This document shows positions 49,101 to 60,901 of a stretch of DNA of 64,000 nucleotides, in pieces. The stretch spans positions 1 through 64,000 of the forward strand of contig NZ_QJJP01000006.1 of assembly GCF_003201565.1 (NCBI RefSeq). The letters are read 5' to 3'. Position 1 is the first letter of the stretch. Every line of letters starts with the position of its first letter. Under the pieces are notes generated by a model. That model saw only the letters and a program-made list of their open reading frames with translations. It ran no database searches and had not been told where the DNA came from. The stretch is from Nitrosomonas sp. Nm84 (GTDB lineage Bacteria; Pseudomonadota; Gammaproteobacteria; Burkholderiales; Nitrosomonadaceae). Both the position numbers and the translations under genes were made by a program.

Positions 49101-49595
49101 GGTTGCCTGAACCGGGCGCGATAGCATCTGGGCCAAATCTGCACCGGCGACCCCGATCTGTGCGCGCAGATCTGTGATGGTCGTGCGTTCCTGCTCCAGG
49201 ATCTGCTCCAGTGTTTCACCATCAGCGTCAGTCGGTAAGCGCTTGGACCATTCGAGTAATTCCCGCTCACGGTCTGTTGCCAATGCTTTATTCAAACGTT
49301 CCATCCGCACAGGTTGATCGGCAGCTTCCGCACGCAACGTTGTTAATTGCTCACTCAGCGCTTCCGCTTCGCGCTCATCGGCACGTGCAGCATCAAGTTG
49401 CTCAATGGCTGCCTTCCGCTGAGCTTCATCCATCTTGCTGCGATTGACCGCTGCGCGTGCATTATCGATAGCTTTGTAGGCCGATGACTGCTTTTGTGAG
49501 TACGCATTGCCGGGCAACCAGAACAGCAACACTAATGCGCTGCACAAAAACACGAAAAAAAGCGATTTGAAACTGAACACAGGTTTTAACAACAT
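46188..49595 (-). CDS. mscK: MscK/KefA-type large mechanosensitive channel
   Basis: About 1135 residues from the Met of MLLKPVF, where a signal peptide (LFFVFLCSALVLLFWLPGNAYSQ) begins; the frame runs to 49709. A long periplasmic coiled-coil domain (~30-470, e.g. KAAIEQLDAARADEREAEALSEQL) precedes eleven or so transmembrane helices. The MscS core near the C-terminus has FGLQEIFANFVSGIIVLFERPFRVGDVITVGDLSGRV and PNKTFITGQLINWT, then a soluble vestibule domain. It opens under membrane tension to relieve hypo-osmotic shock; MscK of E. coli also needs external K+. Confidence 0.92.
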   Translation of the reverse strand: MLLKPVFSFKSLFFVFLCSALVLLFWLPGNAYSQKQSSAYKAIDNARAAVNRSKMDEAQRKAAIEQLDAARADEREAEALSEQLTTLRAEAADQPVRMERLNKALATDRERELLEWSKRLPTDADGETLEQILEQERTTITDLRAQIGVAGADLAQMLSRPVQATDEIAALYRRNEELAAPLVVQDGEPAALFDARRLRRSSEQHRLQAMLELRLAEQDTATQRQSLHEFTLRELRYRLGLHEKRVEQLQQLITNRARHELEALSEQLIKREQELAGDAFVLKSAAVANRAMGAELIQQNEYLARDRTALASIEQASEHVTVTLRDSRTRLDIGGTSERVGRWLWSERRQLEAPARLEMRLELIHNDLADLRLERIMLNEQQRSLLDMGAIARTLVKAHPQADEGGRSNENIQDLLLPLLHKRTELLALLESLLQRRVAALEKSEQALQQQIQNAQELQQMLDRYLLWIPSHGVVNGGWLQRLPDGLDDLIKPSRFTTLIKLSTQNFYQQPMPWLGSLLLILVLLELRRRAPAHIEALAVNTYDIRKDNYQSTLKAVGWTLLAALPGPVTLVLLGNLLQGVGNLGRFSHSFGQACVSLALPLLTVQLLRWISMERGLGHAHFRWTRQRRTALYDWLPRIAAIVLPLYFVGSLAFIRRLDLTIDVQARMAIVLSCVVLAWALWVLLDVGRLWVIRGVNSEPSVLRKLLRVLLPAFLLAVAILALTGYIYSAGMILRSLFASFSVIVMTTIGLGLLARWFLLGERRLMLHRMDESRLAAENAAEESGEVLKPEENITLEQVNTQTRRLLRALRLSLLVLGLIWVWAAILPAITRLDEIALWHINDIDVDGAKILQPVTLMAVLSGVFALLLTTVGARNLPGLIEISLLSHIRIDAASRYAITSVLRYAIVIGGTLVGLSFLGMRWSQLQWMAAALTVGLGFGLQEIFANFVSGIIVLFERPFRVGDVITVGDLSGRVTRIRTRATTVLDPDNKEIVIPNKTFITGQLINWTLTDATTRVVIKVGVAYGTDVDKVRNLLLQVAREDERVLAEPEPTSLFLAFGASSLDFELRVFVGALNHRLEVQDALNARIAVLFAEYNIDIAFPQLDLHVRDLPSELVRNQTSAAIKNEQAKTNQS

Positions 49596-49790
49596 AGATG
49601 TCAATAGTCTTGGTGAAGAGGTACGGCAATCATCCAAAACCGGAAAAATGTATTGGTTGAGCGCCATACCTACTATAAATACCGAATTAACGGATAAGGA
49701 TTGCATCAAGCCTTTTTGTAGGCAGATTCAAAATCATTGGTTGATTATTTCCCCAACCGATCATTTTTGCAAGTGATAGAATAACCGGCG

Positions 49791-50086
49791 AAGTTGGCCA
49801 GACAGTCGCCGCCTGCGATTCTTCTTGAATACAGGGGGAGGAAAGTCCGGGCTCCGCAGAGCAGGATGACGGTTAACGACCGTCCACCGTGAGGTGAGGA
49901 ATAGGGCCACAGAGACGAGCGTATTCAGTTACGGTGAAACGCGGTAACCTCCATCCGGAGCAAGACCAAATAGGCAAGCGATGATGTTGCTCGCAGAGCT
50001 TGCGGGTAGGTTGCAGGAATGTACAGGTAACTGTGCATCTAGAGGAATGACTGTCCACGACAGAACCCGGCTTATCGGCCAACTTC
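49791..50086 (+). ncRNA. rnpB: RNase P RNA, bacterial class A
   Basis: The 5' end GAAGTTGGCC pairs with 3' GGCCAACTTC (P1). GAGGAAAGTCCGGGCTCC (CR-I) and AGACGAGC...GAAACGCGGTAACCTCC are conserved; AGAGGAATGACTGTCC and CAGAACCCGGCTTATCGGCC complete the catalytic core (CR-V: ACAGAACCCGGCTTA). It trims tRNA 5' leaders. It stands between mscK (divergent) and pcnB. Bases 50087-50192 hold nothing else recognised. Confidence 0.97.
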
Positions 50087-50192
50087 AACTGATAATAATT
50101 TGATGAACTATATAGCCCAAGTTGATCGCGCAAACATCATGCAAAATGGATACCGGCGTATAACTCGTACTGAATGCTTTCAATAATTCGAA

Positions 50193-51581
50193 ATGATCCG
50201 TAAATTTCTCCGCAAGGTATTCAGCCGCAAAGCGCCGGCTTCTGAGTCGATCGCAAAGCTGAGCGTTATTCCCTGTAAACGTCACGGTATTCGGCGTAAC
50301 TTAATCGCCCCTTGTGCATTAAAAATAACCACCCAAATACAGCAAGCCGGATTTTCAGCTTACATTGTCGGCGGCGCGGTGCGTGATCTGCTACTGGGAT
50401 TGACCCCCAAGGATTTCGACATTGCAACCAATGCGACACCTGAAGAAGTACGCAGTATTTTCCGCCGGTCACGCATCATCGGGCGGCGCTTTCGCCTGGT
50501 TCATGTCATGTGTGGCGCTGAAACCGTGGAAGTATCAACTTTTCGTGGCCCTTCATCGAATGAGGATGACGATTCTACGTCGATCCAGTTGACCGATGCG
50601 CACGGCCGCCTACTACACGACAATGTTTTCGGTAGTCAGGAAGAAGATGCCATGCGCCGTGATTTCACGGTCAATGCACTGTTTTATGATCCTGCCAAAG
50701 AAGAAATTCTAGATTACTTGAATGGCTATGAAGATATCAAAGCCAAAAAACTACGCATCATCGGAGATCCGATACAACGTTACCGGGAAGATCCCGTGCG
50801 CCTGTTACGCGCCGTGCGCTTGGCGTCAAAACTGGATTTGCAAATTGCAGCGGAAACCGCCAAGCCCATTGGCGATTTGGCACCATTATTGCAAAATGTT
50901 CCGCCGTCCCGTTTGTTTGATGAAATGTTGAAACTACTATTATCGGGGCATGCGCTGTCTTGCGTTGTTGATTTACGCGCACGCGGTTTGCATCATGGGC
51001 TTCTGCCCATGCTCGATGTCATACTGGAACAACCATTGGGTGAACGTTTCGTCACCATTGCGCTGAAAAATACCGATGAGCGGATCAGAGAAAATAAACC
51101 GGTTTCACCAGGATTCTTGTTTGCCATACTGTTATGGCACGAAGTGCTATCAAACTGGAATTCTCTCCAAGCTTCCGGGGAAAAACCTTTGCCCGCTTTA
51201 TTTACAGCAATTGATCAAATTCTTTCGATACAGCATAAAAAGCTGGCTATTCCGCGTCGCTTTGATGCAATTATCCAAGAAATTTGGACGATGCAGCCGC
51301 GTTTTGAGGCTCGTGCCGGACAGAAACCCTTTCGTTTACTTACCCACCCGCGTTTTCGCGCTGCTTATGATTTCATGCTGTTGCGCTGCGAAAGTGGTGA
51401 GCTGAACATGGAATTGGGCGAATGGTGGAAAACCTTTCTATCAGCAGACCACAACCAGCGCGAAAAAATGTTATCCAGCCAGCCTTCAGAAAAAAAAGGC
51501 AAAAGACGGCGCAGGCGCAAAAAAGCTTCACCCAATCCCGCCTTGGTTGCGGAAAATTCAATCAAAAACGATCACGGTTGA
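50193..51581 (+). CDS. pcnB: Poly(A) polymerase I PcnB
   Basis: A 462-residue nucleotidyltransferase-superfamily enzyme. AYIVGGAVRDLLLGLTPKDFDIATNATPEEVRSIFRRSRIIGRRFRLVHV contains the GG and DxD catalytic motifs; MRRDFTVNALFYDP and RYREDPVRLLRAVRLASKL follow. The basic C-terminus KKGKRRRRRKKAS is typical of PcnB rather than the CCA-adding enzyme. It adds 3' poly(A) tails that promote RNA decay. It starts a plus-strand operon with folK (12 bp), panB and panC. Confidence 0.93.
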   Translation: MIRKFLRKVFSRKAPASESIAKLSVIPCKRHGIRRNLIAPCALKITTQIQQAGFSAYIVGGAVRDLLLGLTPKDFDIATNATPEEVRSIFRRSRIIGRRFRLVHVMCGAETVEVSTFRGPSSNEDDDSTSIQLTDAHGRLLHDNVFGSQEEDAMRRDFTVNALFYDPAKEEILDYLNGYEDIKAKKLRIIGDPIQRYREDPVRLLRAVRLASKLDLQIAAETAKPIGDLAPLLQNVPPSRLFDEMLKLLLSGHALSCVVDLRARGLHHGLLPMLDVILEQPLGERFVTIALKNTDERIRENKPVSPGFLFAILLWHEVLSNWNSLQASGEKPLPALFTAIDQILSIQHKKLAIPRRFDAIIQEIWTMQPRFEARAGQKPFRLLTHPRFRAAYDFMLLRCESGELNMELGEWWKTFLSADHNQREKMLSSQPSEKKGKRRRRRKKASPNPALVAENSIKNDHG

Positions 51582-51593
51582 TCTAGTCTTTCT

Positions 51594-52091
51594 ATGAATA
51601 AACAACCAAGCCAGGCATTCATCGCTTTGGGCAGTAACCTGGAAAACCCGATTTCCCAGATACAACAGGCATTTGAAGAATTAAAACAACTTCCCGGTAC
51701 ATGTTTGATGAAACAATCTTCACTTTATCAAAGCGCGCCAGTCGGGCGCCTGGACCAGCCAGATTTCATCAATGCAGTGGCACTCATTAAAACTTGTCTG
51801 GCACCGCATGATCTGCTCAATGCATTGCTGGCTATCGAGCAAAACCATGGACGTGTACGCGAATCTTTGAATGCACCGCGTACATTGGATCTCGACATTC
51901 TGCTGTACGATGATCTGCAATGTCATGATGAGAAATTGACTTTACCGCATCCACGTATGCTACAACGCGCATTTGTCCTGAAACCGCTGATGGAAATCGC
52001 CCCGGACTGTCATATTCCGGGACATGGTCATATCGCCCCACTGCTTGCAACGTGCAATGGGCAACAGTTAAAACAAATTAAAGCAATTTAA
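51594..52091 (+). CDS. folK: Hydroxymethyldihydropterin pyrophosphokinase FolK
   Basis: A 165-residue HPPK: AFIALGSNLENPISQI, then YQSAPVGRLDQPDFINAVALI, and the signature APRTLDLDILLYDD with metal-binding Asp residues, then LPHPRMLQRAFVLKPLMEIAPD. It transfers pyrophosphate from ATP to 6-hydroxymethyl-7,8-dihydropterin in folate synthesis. Normal length, and in operon with pcnB and panBC as in many proteobacteria. Confidence 0.95.
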   Translation: MNKQPSQAFIALGSNLENPISQIQQAFEELKQLPGTCLMKQSSLYQSAPVGRLDQPDFINAVALIKTCLAPHDLLNALLAIEQNHGRVRESLNAPRTLDLDILLYDDLQCHDEKLTLPHPRMLQRAFVLKPLMEIAPDCHIPGHGHIAPLLATCNGQQLKQIKAI

Positions 52092-52115
52092 CAAGATAAA
52101 TAATTAAAACACCAC

Positions 52116-52907
52116 ATGAGAACCACTCTCGCCACACTGCAAAGAATAGTTGATAACAACGAAAAATTCACGGTTCTGACCTGTTATGACGCGATTTTTG
52201 CAGGCATACTGGAAAACGCAGGGGTGGATGTTTTGCTGGTGGGCGATTCGTTGGGAAATGTGTTGCACGGAGAAAACACCACGTTAGCCGTGACACTGGA
52301 CGATATGATTTATCATACCCGGTGTGTTGCGCGCGGCGCCAGCAAGGCATTTATCATCGCCGACATGCCTTTCGGCAGCTACCAGGTTTCACCTGAACAG
52401 GCTTTCGAGAATGCGGTCAGAATTATTGCTGCGGGCGCGCATATGGTCAAAATTGAAGGTGGGCACATCATGGCGGATACTGTTGAATTTATGACCCGCC
52501 GAGGTATCCCTGTGTGCGCTCATATTGGCCTGACACCGCAGTCAGTTCACCAACTAGGTGGCTATAAACTACAAGGTAATTCGGAAAAATCAGCCAAGCA
52601 ATTGCTCGATGATGCAAAAAAACTGGAAAAAGCAGGAGCAAGCCTGCTGGTCATGGAAGTTGTACCAGCAAAACTGGCTAAAAAGATTACTCACGCGCTT
52701 ACAATACCCACTATCGGAATCGGCGCAGGTGTTGATTGTTCCGCTCAGGTTCTCGTGCTACACGATATGCTAGGATTGTATCCAGGTAAAAAACCCCGTT
52801 TCGTTAAAGATTTTATGGCAGGCGCTAATAGCATTCAGGAAGCCGTTGCAAGCTATGTGGCTGCTGTTAAAACAGGCCAATTTCCAGGCCAGGAACATGA
52901 ATTTTAA
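52116..52907 (+). CDS. panB: Ketopantoate hydroxymethyltransferase PanB
   Basis: 263 residues. VLTCYDAIFAGILENAGVDVLLVGDSLGNVL has the metal-binding Asp; HMVKIEGG, HIGLTPQSVHQLGGYKLQG and TIGIGAGVDCSAQVLVLHDMLGL are diagnostic. It uses methylene-THF to hydroxymethylate alpha-ketoisovalerate in pantothenate/CoA synthesis. FolK upstream supplies the folate branch; panC follows after 14 bp. Confidence 0.95.
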   Translation: MRTTLATLQRIVDNNEKFTVLTCYDAIFAGILENAGVDVLLVGDSLGNVLHGENTTLAVTLDDMIYHTRCVARGASKAFIIADMPFGSYQVSPEQAFENAVRIIAAGAHMVKIEGGHIMADTVEFMTRRGIPVCAHIGLTPQSVHQLGGYKLQGNSEKSAKQLLDDAKKLEKAGASLLVMEVVPAKLAKKITHALTIPTIGIGAGVDCSAQVLVLHDMLGLYPGKKPRFVKDFMAGANSIQEAVASYVAAVKTGQFPGQEHEF

Positions 52908-52921
52908 TTAATTGTCATTGT

Positions 52922-53752
52922 GTGAAAACATTTACCGACATCATTGCGCTACGTAATAGCCTCAGCAATAAACAACGTATCGCTTTTGTACCCACCATGG
53001 GAAATTTGCATGCGGGTCATCTCGCGTTGATCAAACAAGCAAAACAGCTATCCGACTGCGTGGTTGCCAGTATCTTTGTCAATCGGCTACAGTTTCTGCC
53101 ACACGAAGATTTCGACTGTTACCCGCGCACTTTTGACAATGATTGCAAATTGCTTGCCGAGCTAAATGTCAATACCCTTTTTGCACCGAATGAAGAAATT
53201 CTTTTCCCAACACAACAAGAATTCTTGTTAGCATTACCATCTGTAGCAGATACGTTAGAAGGAGAATTTCGTCCGGGATTTTTTCGTGGTGTTGCAACAA
53301 TCGTATTGAAATTATTCAATATCATTCAACCCAGTCTCGCTGTATTCGGTAAAAAAGATTACCAGCAATTGCATATCGTACGTGAAATGGTACGGCAATT
53401 GAATTTGCCAGTTGAGATTATTGCCGGCGAAACTGTTCGCGCACCCGATGGATTGGCGTTAAGTTCTCGTAATCAATATCTAAATAAAGCGCAACGATTG
53501 GAAGCCTGCAATCTGTATCAAACGCTACTACAGCTTAAGCAAGAAATTATTTCCGGCCGCAAAGATTTTCCGGTACTACAAGAAAACGCTACTAAAAATC
53601 TTGTGAAACGCGGATGGAAAGTTGATTACATTCGAATCCAAAAACGCAGTTCGTTGCTACCTGCGCATAGCGACGATAATGACCTAGTAATATTAGGTGC
53701 GGCTTGGTTGGATAAAACACGGTTAATCGACAATATGGAAATAACCGATTAA
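52922..53752 (+). CDS. panC: Pantothenate synthetase PanC
   Basis: 276 residues beginning at GTG 52922. Nucleotidylyltransferase motif PTMGNLHAGHLALIKQA (HxGH), FVNRLQFLPHEDFDCYPRTF, VFGKKDYQQLHIVREMV and DGLALSSRNQYLN are diagnostic. One deviation: FVNRLQF where most PanC have FVNPTQF. It joins pantoate and beta-alanine with ATP. Last gene of the pcnB-folK-panB-panC run; 68 bp of AT-rich sequence precede dnaA. Confidence 0.94.
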   Translation: MKTFTDIIALRNSLSNKQRIAFVPTMGNLHAGHLALIKQAKQLSDCVVASIFVNRLQFLPHEDFDCYPRTFDNDCKLLAELNVNTLFAPNEEILFPTQQEFLLALPSVADTLEGEFRPGFFRGVATIVLKLFNIIQPSLAVFGKKDYQQLHIVREMVRQLNLPVEIIAGETVRAPDGLALSSRNQYLNKAQRLEACNLYQTLLQLKQEIISGRKDFPVLQENATKNLVKRGWKVDYIRIQKRSSLLPAHSDDNDLVILGAAWLDKTRLIDNMEITD

Positions 53753-53820
53753 ATATTTTTTGTACGCTAACATTGCACTGTTGTTGCCTTTAAAACCAGA
53801 CAGATAAAGAACAAAAAATT

Positions 53821-55194
53821 ATGCAATCACTCAACACCTTCTGGTTATCTTGCCTGGATCATTTCAGAAAAGAACTTAACGCACAACAATTTAATACTTG
53901 GATCAAGCCACTACAAATCGATCCAACGCTCAATAGCGACAGTGAAGTCGTACTCATCGCCCCGAACCGTTTCGTCTCACAATGGGTAAAAGATAACTTT
54001 ATTACTCATATAGAAGTAATGGCACAAGGATATTTTGCTAAAAAAATCCAGTTTCACCTAAAGCTTGCAGATCAACCTGAAGTTAAAAATACGCCAACCG
54101 ACCCAGCGCCAGTACCTATACCCAATGAACCGAAACCTATATCGAGTACGGCATATCCACCGTCAAAGAAAAATACTAGCCGCCTGAATCCCAGTTTTAC
54201 ATTTGATAATTTTGTTACGGGAAAAGCCAACCAACTGGCTCGGGCAGGCGCTATCCAAGTTGCAGAATCGCCTGGAATTGCTTACAACCCGCTTTTTATC
54301 TATGGTGGTGTAGGATTAGGAAAAACCCATTTGATCCAGGCAATTGGTAATTACGTGCATGATAATAACAAAAGTGCGAAAATCCGCTATGTGCATGCGG
54401 AAAAATACGTTTCCGATGTCGTGAGTGCTTATCAGCACAAAGCTTTTGATAAATTTAAATTTTATTATCACTCACTGGACCTCTTATTAGTTGATGACGT
54501 GCAGTTTTTCGGCGGAAAAAATCGCACCCAAGAAGAGTTCTTTTATGCTTTCAATGCACTCATAGAAACGCACAAGCAAGTCATCATCACCTGCGATACC
54601 TATCCAAAAGAAATTTCCGGATTGGAAGAGCGACTGGTATCACGATTTGGCTGGGGGCTAACCGTAGCCATAGAACCGCCTGAACTGGAAATGCGTGTTG
54701 CGATTCTATTAAAAAAAGCCGAGCAGGAAAAAATCCGACTGGACGAAAATGTCGCTTTCTTTATTGCCAAGCATATCCGCTCGAATGTACGCGAACTGGA
54801 AGGCGCATTAAAACGGATACTGGCTTTCTCACGCTTTGTCGGCCAGGAAATAACACTCGATTTGGCCAAAGAAGCATTAAAGGATTTACTGGCTGTACAG
54901 AGCCGTCAAATATCGATTGAGAACATCCAGAAAACCGTCGCTGATTATTACAAAATCAAAGTATCGGAGATGTATTCAAAAAAACGCACACGCATTGTCG
55001 CAAGACCTCGGCAAATGGCAATGGCAATTGCCAAAGAGCTGACTGCTCTGAGCTTGCCGGATATCGGCGAAGCCTTTGGCGGAAGAGATCATACGACTGT
55101 ACTTCACGGTTACCGGAAAATTAACGAATTACGCGTTTCCGATCCTACTGTGAGCCGCGATTTTAATGCACTGATTATGATTTTAAGAGGTTAA
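53821..55194 (+). CDS. dnaA: Chromosomal replication initiator DnaA
   Basis: A 457-residue initiator. Domain I (~1-85, [26 protein letters not shown]), a variable Pro-rich linker (~85-125), and the AAA+ domain III with [31 protein letters not shown] and [11 protein letters not shown]. Domain IV ends in the signature [15 protein letters not shown] that contacts DnaA boxes. It starts replication at the origin just downstream. panC, not rpmH, lies upstream of dnaA here. Confidence 0.97.
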   Translation: MQSLNTFWLSCLDHFRKELNAQQFNTWIKPLQIDPTLNSDSEVVLIAPNRFVSQWVKDNFITHIEVMAQGYFAKKIQFHLKLADQPEVKNTPTDPAPVPIPNEPKPISSTAYPPSKKNTSRLNPSFTFDNFVTGKANQLARAGAIQVAESPGIAYNPLFIYGGVGLGKTHLIQAIGNYVHDNNKSAKIRYVHAEKYVSDVVSAYQHKAFDKFKFYYHSLDLLLVDDVQFFGGKNRTQEEFFYAFNALIETHKQVIITCDTYPKEISGLEERLVSRFGWGLTVAIEPPELEMRVAILLKKAEQEKIRLDENVAFFIAKHIRSNVRELEGALKRILAFSRFVGQEITLDLAKEALKDLLAVQSRQISIENIQKTVADYYKIKVSEMYSKKRTRIVARPRQMAMAIAKELTALSLPDIGEAFGGRDHTTVLHGYRKINELRVSDPTVSRDFNALIMILRG

Positions 55195-55463
55195 GTAGTT
55201 GAAAAAACGCTTTCGAAGCAGTTGATGCCAGACAAAAACTGGCGAAGAAACGCAGATAGTTTTATCTCTGTTAATAATTGTTTAATAATTTGTGCATAAG
55301 TGGTTAATATAAAAATATTCAGCTTTTATCCACAAACTATTCAATTATTATACAAGGATCATACAAACAAGAAATTTGTACTATCTTTTTGATATTCATT
55401 AAGTATCATAAGATATACAGAAGTATTGAAGACACTATTAAATTATTATTATTTTTTATATAA
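55195..55463. other. Probable oriC (dnaA-dnaN intergenic region)
   Basis: A 269-bp, very AT-rich gap between dnaA and dnaN. It holds a consensus DnaA box TTATCCACA (55326-55334) and an inverted near-match TTATGCACA (complement, 55291-55299), with long A/T-only stretches at 55380-55460 suited to unwinding. The dnaA-dnaN gap is a common oriC position. Few boxes are visible, so the origin may extend elsewhere or use weaker sites. Confidence 0.6.
55198..55260. repeat. Dispersed ~140-bp element, fragment C
   Basis: AGTTGAAAAAACGC, TTTCGAAGCAGTTGATGCCAG and AAACGCAGATAG match the first ~60 bp of the element at 6893-7040 with more divergence. It is a truncated, decayed copy lying at the dnaA-proximal side of the origin gap. 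Confidence 0.55.
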
Positions 55464-59085
<3,622 letters not shown>

Positions 59086-59171
59086 ACACTGTTGTCCCGT
59101 TAACGAGCAAGTGCTGCGGCCCGATTCAGGCCTAATTGGTGAAATAAGTTTTCGCATAACTTGTTGAACTT

Positions 59172-59200
59172 GTGATTCCCCATGGTTTTGCCACGGGGTT
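59172..59200. repeat. REP-like hairpin, copy 4 (inverted)
   Basis: On the minus strand: AACCCCGTGG-CAAAA-CCATGGGGAATCACAAGTT, the same core and flanks as copies 1 and 2 but in opposite orientation relative to the window. It lies about 90 bp after the gyrB stop. Confidence 0.75.
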
Positions 59201-59227
59201 GTTTATTGCGAGCGTATTGGTAAACTT

Positions 59228-59248
59228 GCCCGCAGCAGGCTGCGGGGC
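59228..59248. repeat. REP-like hairpin, copy 5 (variant)
   Basis: GCCCGCAGC-AG-GCTGCGGGGC, preceded by TAAACTTG. The stem differs from copy 4, 30 bp away; the two make a close pair between gyrB and the convergent lipoprotein gene and could act as a bidirectional terminator. Confidence 0.6.
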
Positions 59249-59253
59249 GTAGA

Positions 59254-59703
59254 CTATTGATGGCTAGTCGTTCTATCAGATCCCAGTTCTTTGACAAGGT
59301 TGGGATCAAATTCAGGCGGGTTATCGATGGGTGGAATTGCGTCAGGGCATTTTTTTGCGAATGCCGACTTTTGAATCGCATCATATTCACTTTTCAATTG
59401 AGCATATTCAGCTTCTTGCTCCTTAGTTCCACCCAGCGCAAACAGTGCCGCCCATGACAGTGACAAATCCGTGCCGAGCGTCCATTTGTCTTTCGTCGCG
59501 CCGTCGCCGTTTTGTTTCCCCATTAATTGATTGACTCTGGTTTGAATGCGTTCAATTTCTGCGGATAGCTCACCACACGTATAGGTCTGAAATTGTGTGG
59601 GTGAAATATAAGGTGCGTGAAAATCTCCTGATCCTGATGATGCTGCACAACCTGATAGCGTGGTAGCAGCAGTCAAAAACACAGCTATAATTAATCTTTT
59701 CAT
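59254..59703 (-). CDS. Hypothetical lipoprotein
   Basis: 149 residues. Signal with lipobox TLSGC (Cys19). Mature part: YISPTQFQTYTCGELSAEIERIQTRVNQLMGKQNGDGATKDKW, a small helical protein with a second conserved Cys (YTCGEL), then a Gly/Ala segment (LSWAALFALGGTKEQEAEYAQLKSEYDAI). Resembles a widespread metabolite-unknown lipoprotein type with a YTCxEL motif. Function unknown. A free transcription unit convergent with gyrB. Confidence 0.78.
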   Translation of the reverse strand: MKRLIIAVFLTAATTLSGCAASSGSGDFHAPYISPTQFQTYTCGELSAEIERIQTRVNQLMGKQNGDGATKDKWTLGTDLSLSWAALFALGGTKEQEAEYAQLKSEYDAIQKSAFAKKCPDAIPPIDNPPEFDPNLVKELGSDRTTSHQ

Positions 59704-59851
59704 AACACCTATCCTTTTCGTGTTGCTATTTTGCGAGTTTATCTGCAGGAAAATTTTATTTCTTTGATACCAATTTTTAAATTGTACACTGTTATCTGTG
59801 TTTCCAGCTTTACATCACACCAGTTGGTGCAGGATCTTGTTAAGAGTTAAA

Positions 59852-60862
59852 TCAATCTAAACTATGTTCACCCATCAGTAGTGTCAGGAATTTCTCGCGA
59901 GTTGCGCTCGATGCATCACGGTAGAGCATATATTTGGCATGCTGATCCGGTTGTTCCGGATTGATCTCGATACCCCATAGCGGGGCCAGAGTCATGGGTA
60001 AATTGGAATAACGCACATCCACAAGAACGTTGGGTTGCTGCGGACGAATGGCGAGAAACCCTGCCGAGAAATGGCTAAAGCGCGCAATATCCTGCGCCAG
60101 CACCGATGATGCCGGCAATGCGCTCAAATCACGTTCCAGAACAAATTTTTCAATGGATTCGCCCGGATAAATCCGCGGTTCGGAAAATAAGCCGACGCGG
60201 ATGGCGTCCACGTATAATTTACCTTCAAACTGATAGATGGAGCGCCATAGCACCAAATTGGCGAGCGTGGGCTTTACCAGGTGTTCTTCCGCGTGATGTC
60301 CTCTTTCGGCAACCAATGTTTCAGCCACTGTTTCGGCGCGTTGCAATTGTACCCAGCCAAACGACAGGTAAGCAGCGGCCAGCAGCAACCCGATGCGCGC
60401 CGCCGTGTGGTTGTATTTTCTGAAAGCGATCACCCCGGCAGTCAGCAAAATCAACGTAAAAGCCGGATCCAACACAGAAATAATATTCAACGCCACGCGT
60501 TCATCGCTGACCGGCCACAGCAGGTTCGTGCCATAGCTGGTAAACGCATCCAGTACGCCACTCAAGCAATAACCCAGAAAAGTAAACAAATACAGGCGGG
60601 CAAAAGCTAAGCGTCTGCGCAAAAATGGCCACAGCAGCAGTGCTGCAACCAAAGCACCCAGCGGCACAAAAAACAGCGAGTGCGTAAAATGCCGGTGAAA
60701 CTCGATCGTGAGCAGCGGATCATTCGATGATTGAATCAGAATATCCGCATCTGCAACGATGCCGGCAAAAAAACCGATACCGGTTGCCAGGCGCATTTCT
60801 TGTTGTTTGGCACCCGACTGTGCCATGGTGGCGCCGAGTAATCCTTGAGTCAATAAATCCAT
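59852..60862 (-). CDS. DUF457/YdjM-type inner-membrane protein
   Basis: A 336-residue membrane protein. MDLLTQGLLGATMAQSG, FFAGIVADADIL and FHRHFTHSLFFVPLGALVAALL are the metal-dependent-hydrolase-like YdjM (DUF457) signature with conserved Asp and His. About six transmembrane helices to residue ~175, then a soluble beta-rich domain. E. coli YdjM is LexA-regulated; no LexA box was identified here. Function unknown. It lies 39 bp downstream of the GTPase gene on the same strand. Confidence 0.85.
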   Translation of the reverse strand: MDLLTQGLLGATMAQSGAKQQEMRLATGIGFFAGIVADADILIQSSNDPLLTIEFHRHFTHSLFFVPLGALVAALLLWPFLRRRLAFARLYLFTFLGYCLSGVLDAFTSYGTNLLWPVSDERVALNIISVLDPAFTLILLTAGVIAFRKYNHTAARIGLLLAAAYLSFGWVQLQRAETVAETLVAERGHHAEEHLVKPTLANLVLWRSIYQFEGKLYVDAIRVGLFSEPRIYPGESIEKFVLERDLSALPASSVLAQDIARFSHFSAGFLAIRPQQPNVLVDVRYSNLPMTLAPLWGIEINPEQPDQHAKYMLYRDASSATREKFLTLLMGEHSLD

Positions 60863-60901
60863 CTATGGAATTCCTCTATCGATATCTACCTAACCACTAT
60901 G

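Noticed and set aside
49791-50086. Structured region first considered as tmRNA
   Set aside because: No tRNA-like ends or tag frame; conserved core blocks are those of RNase P RNA.
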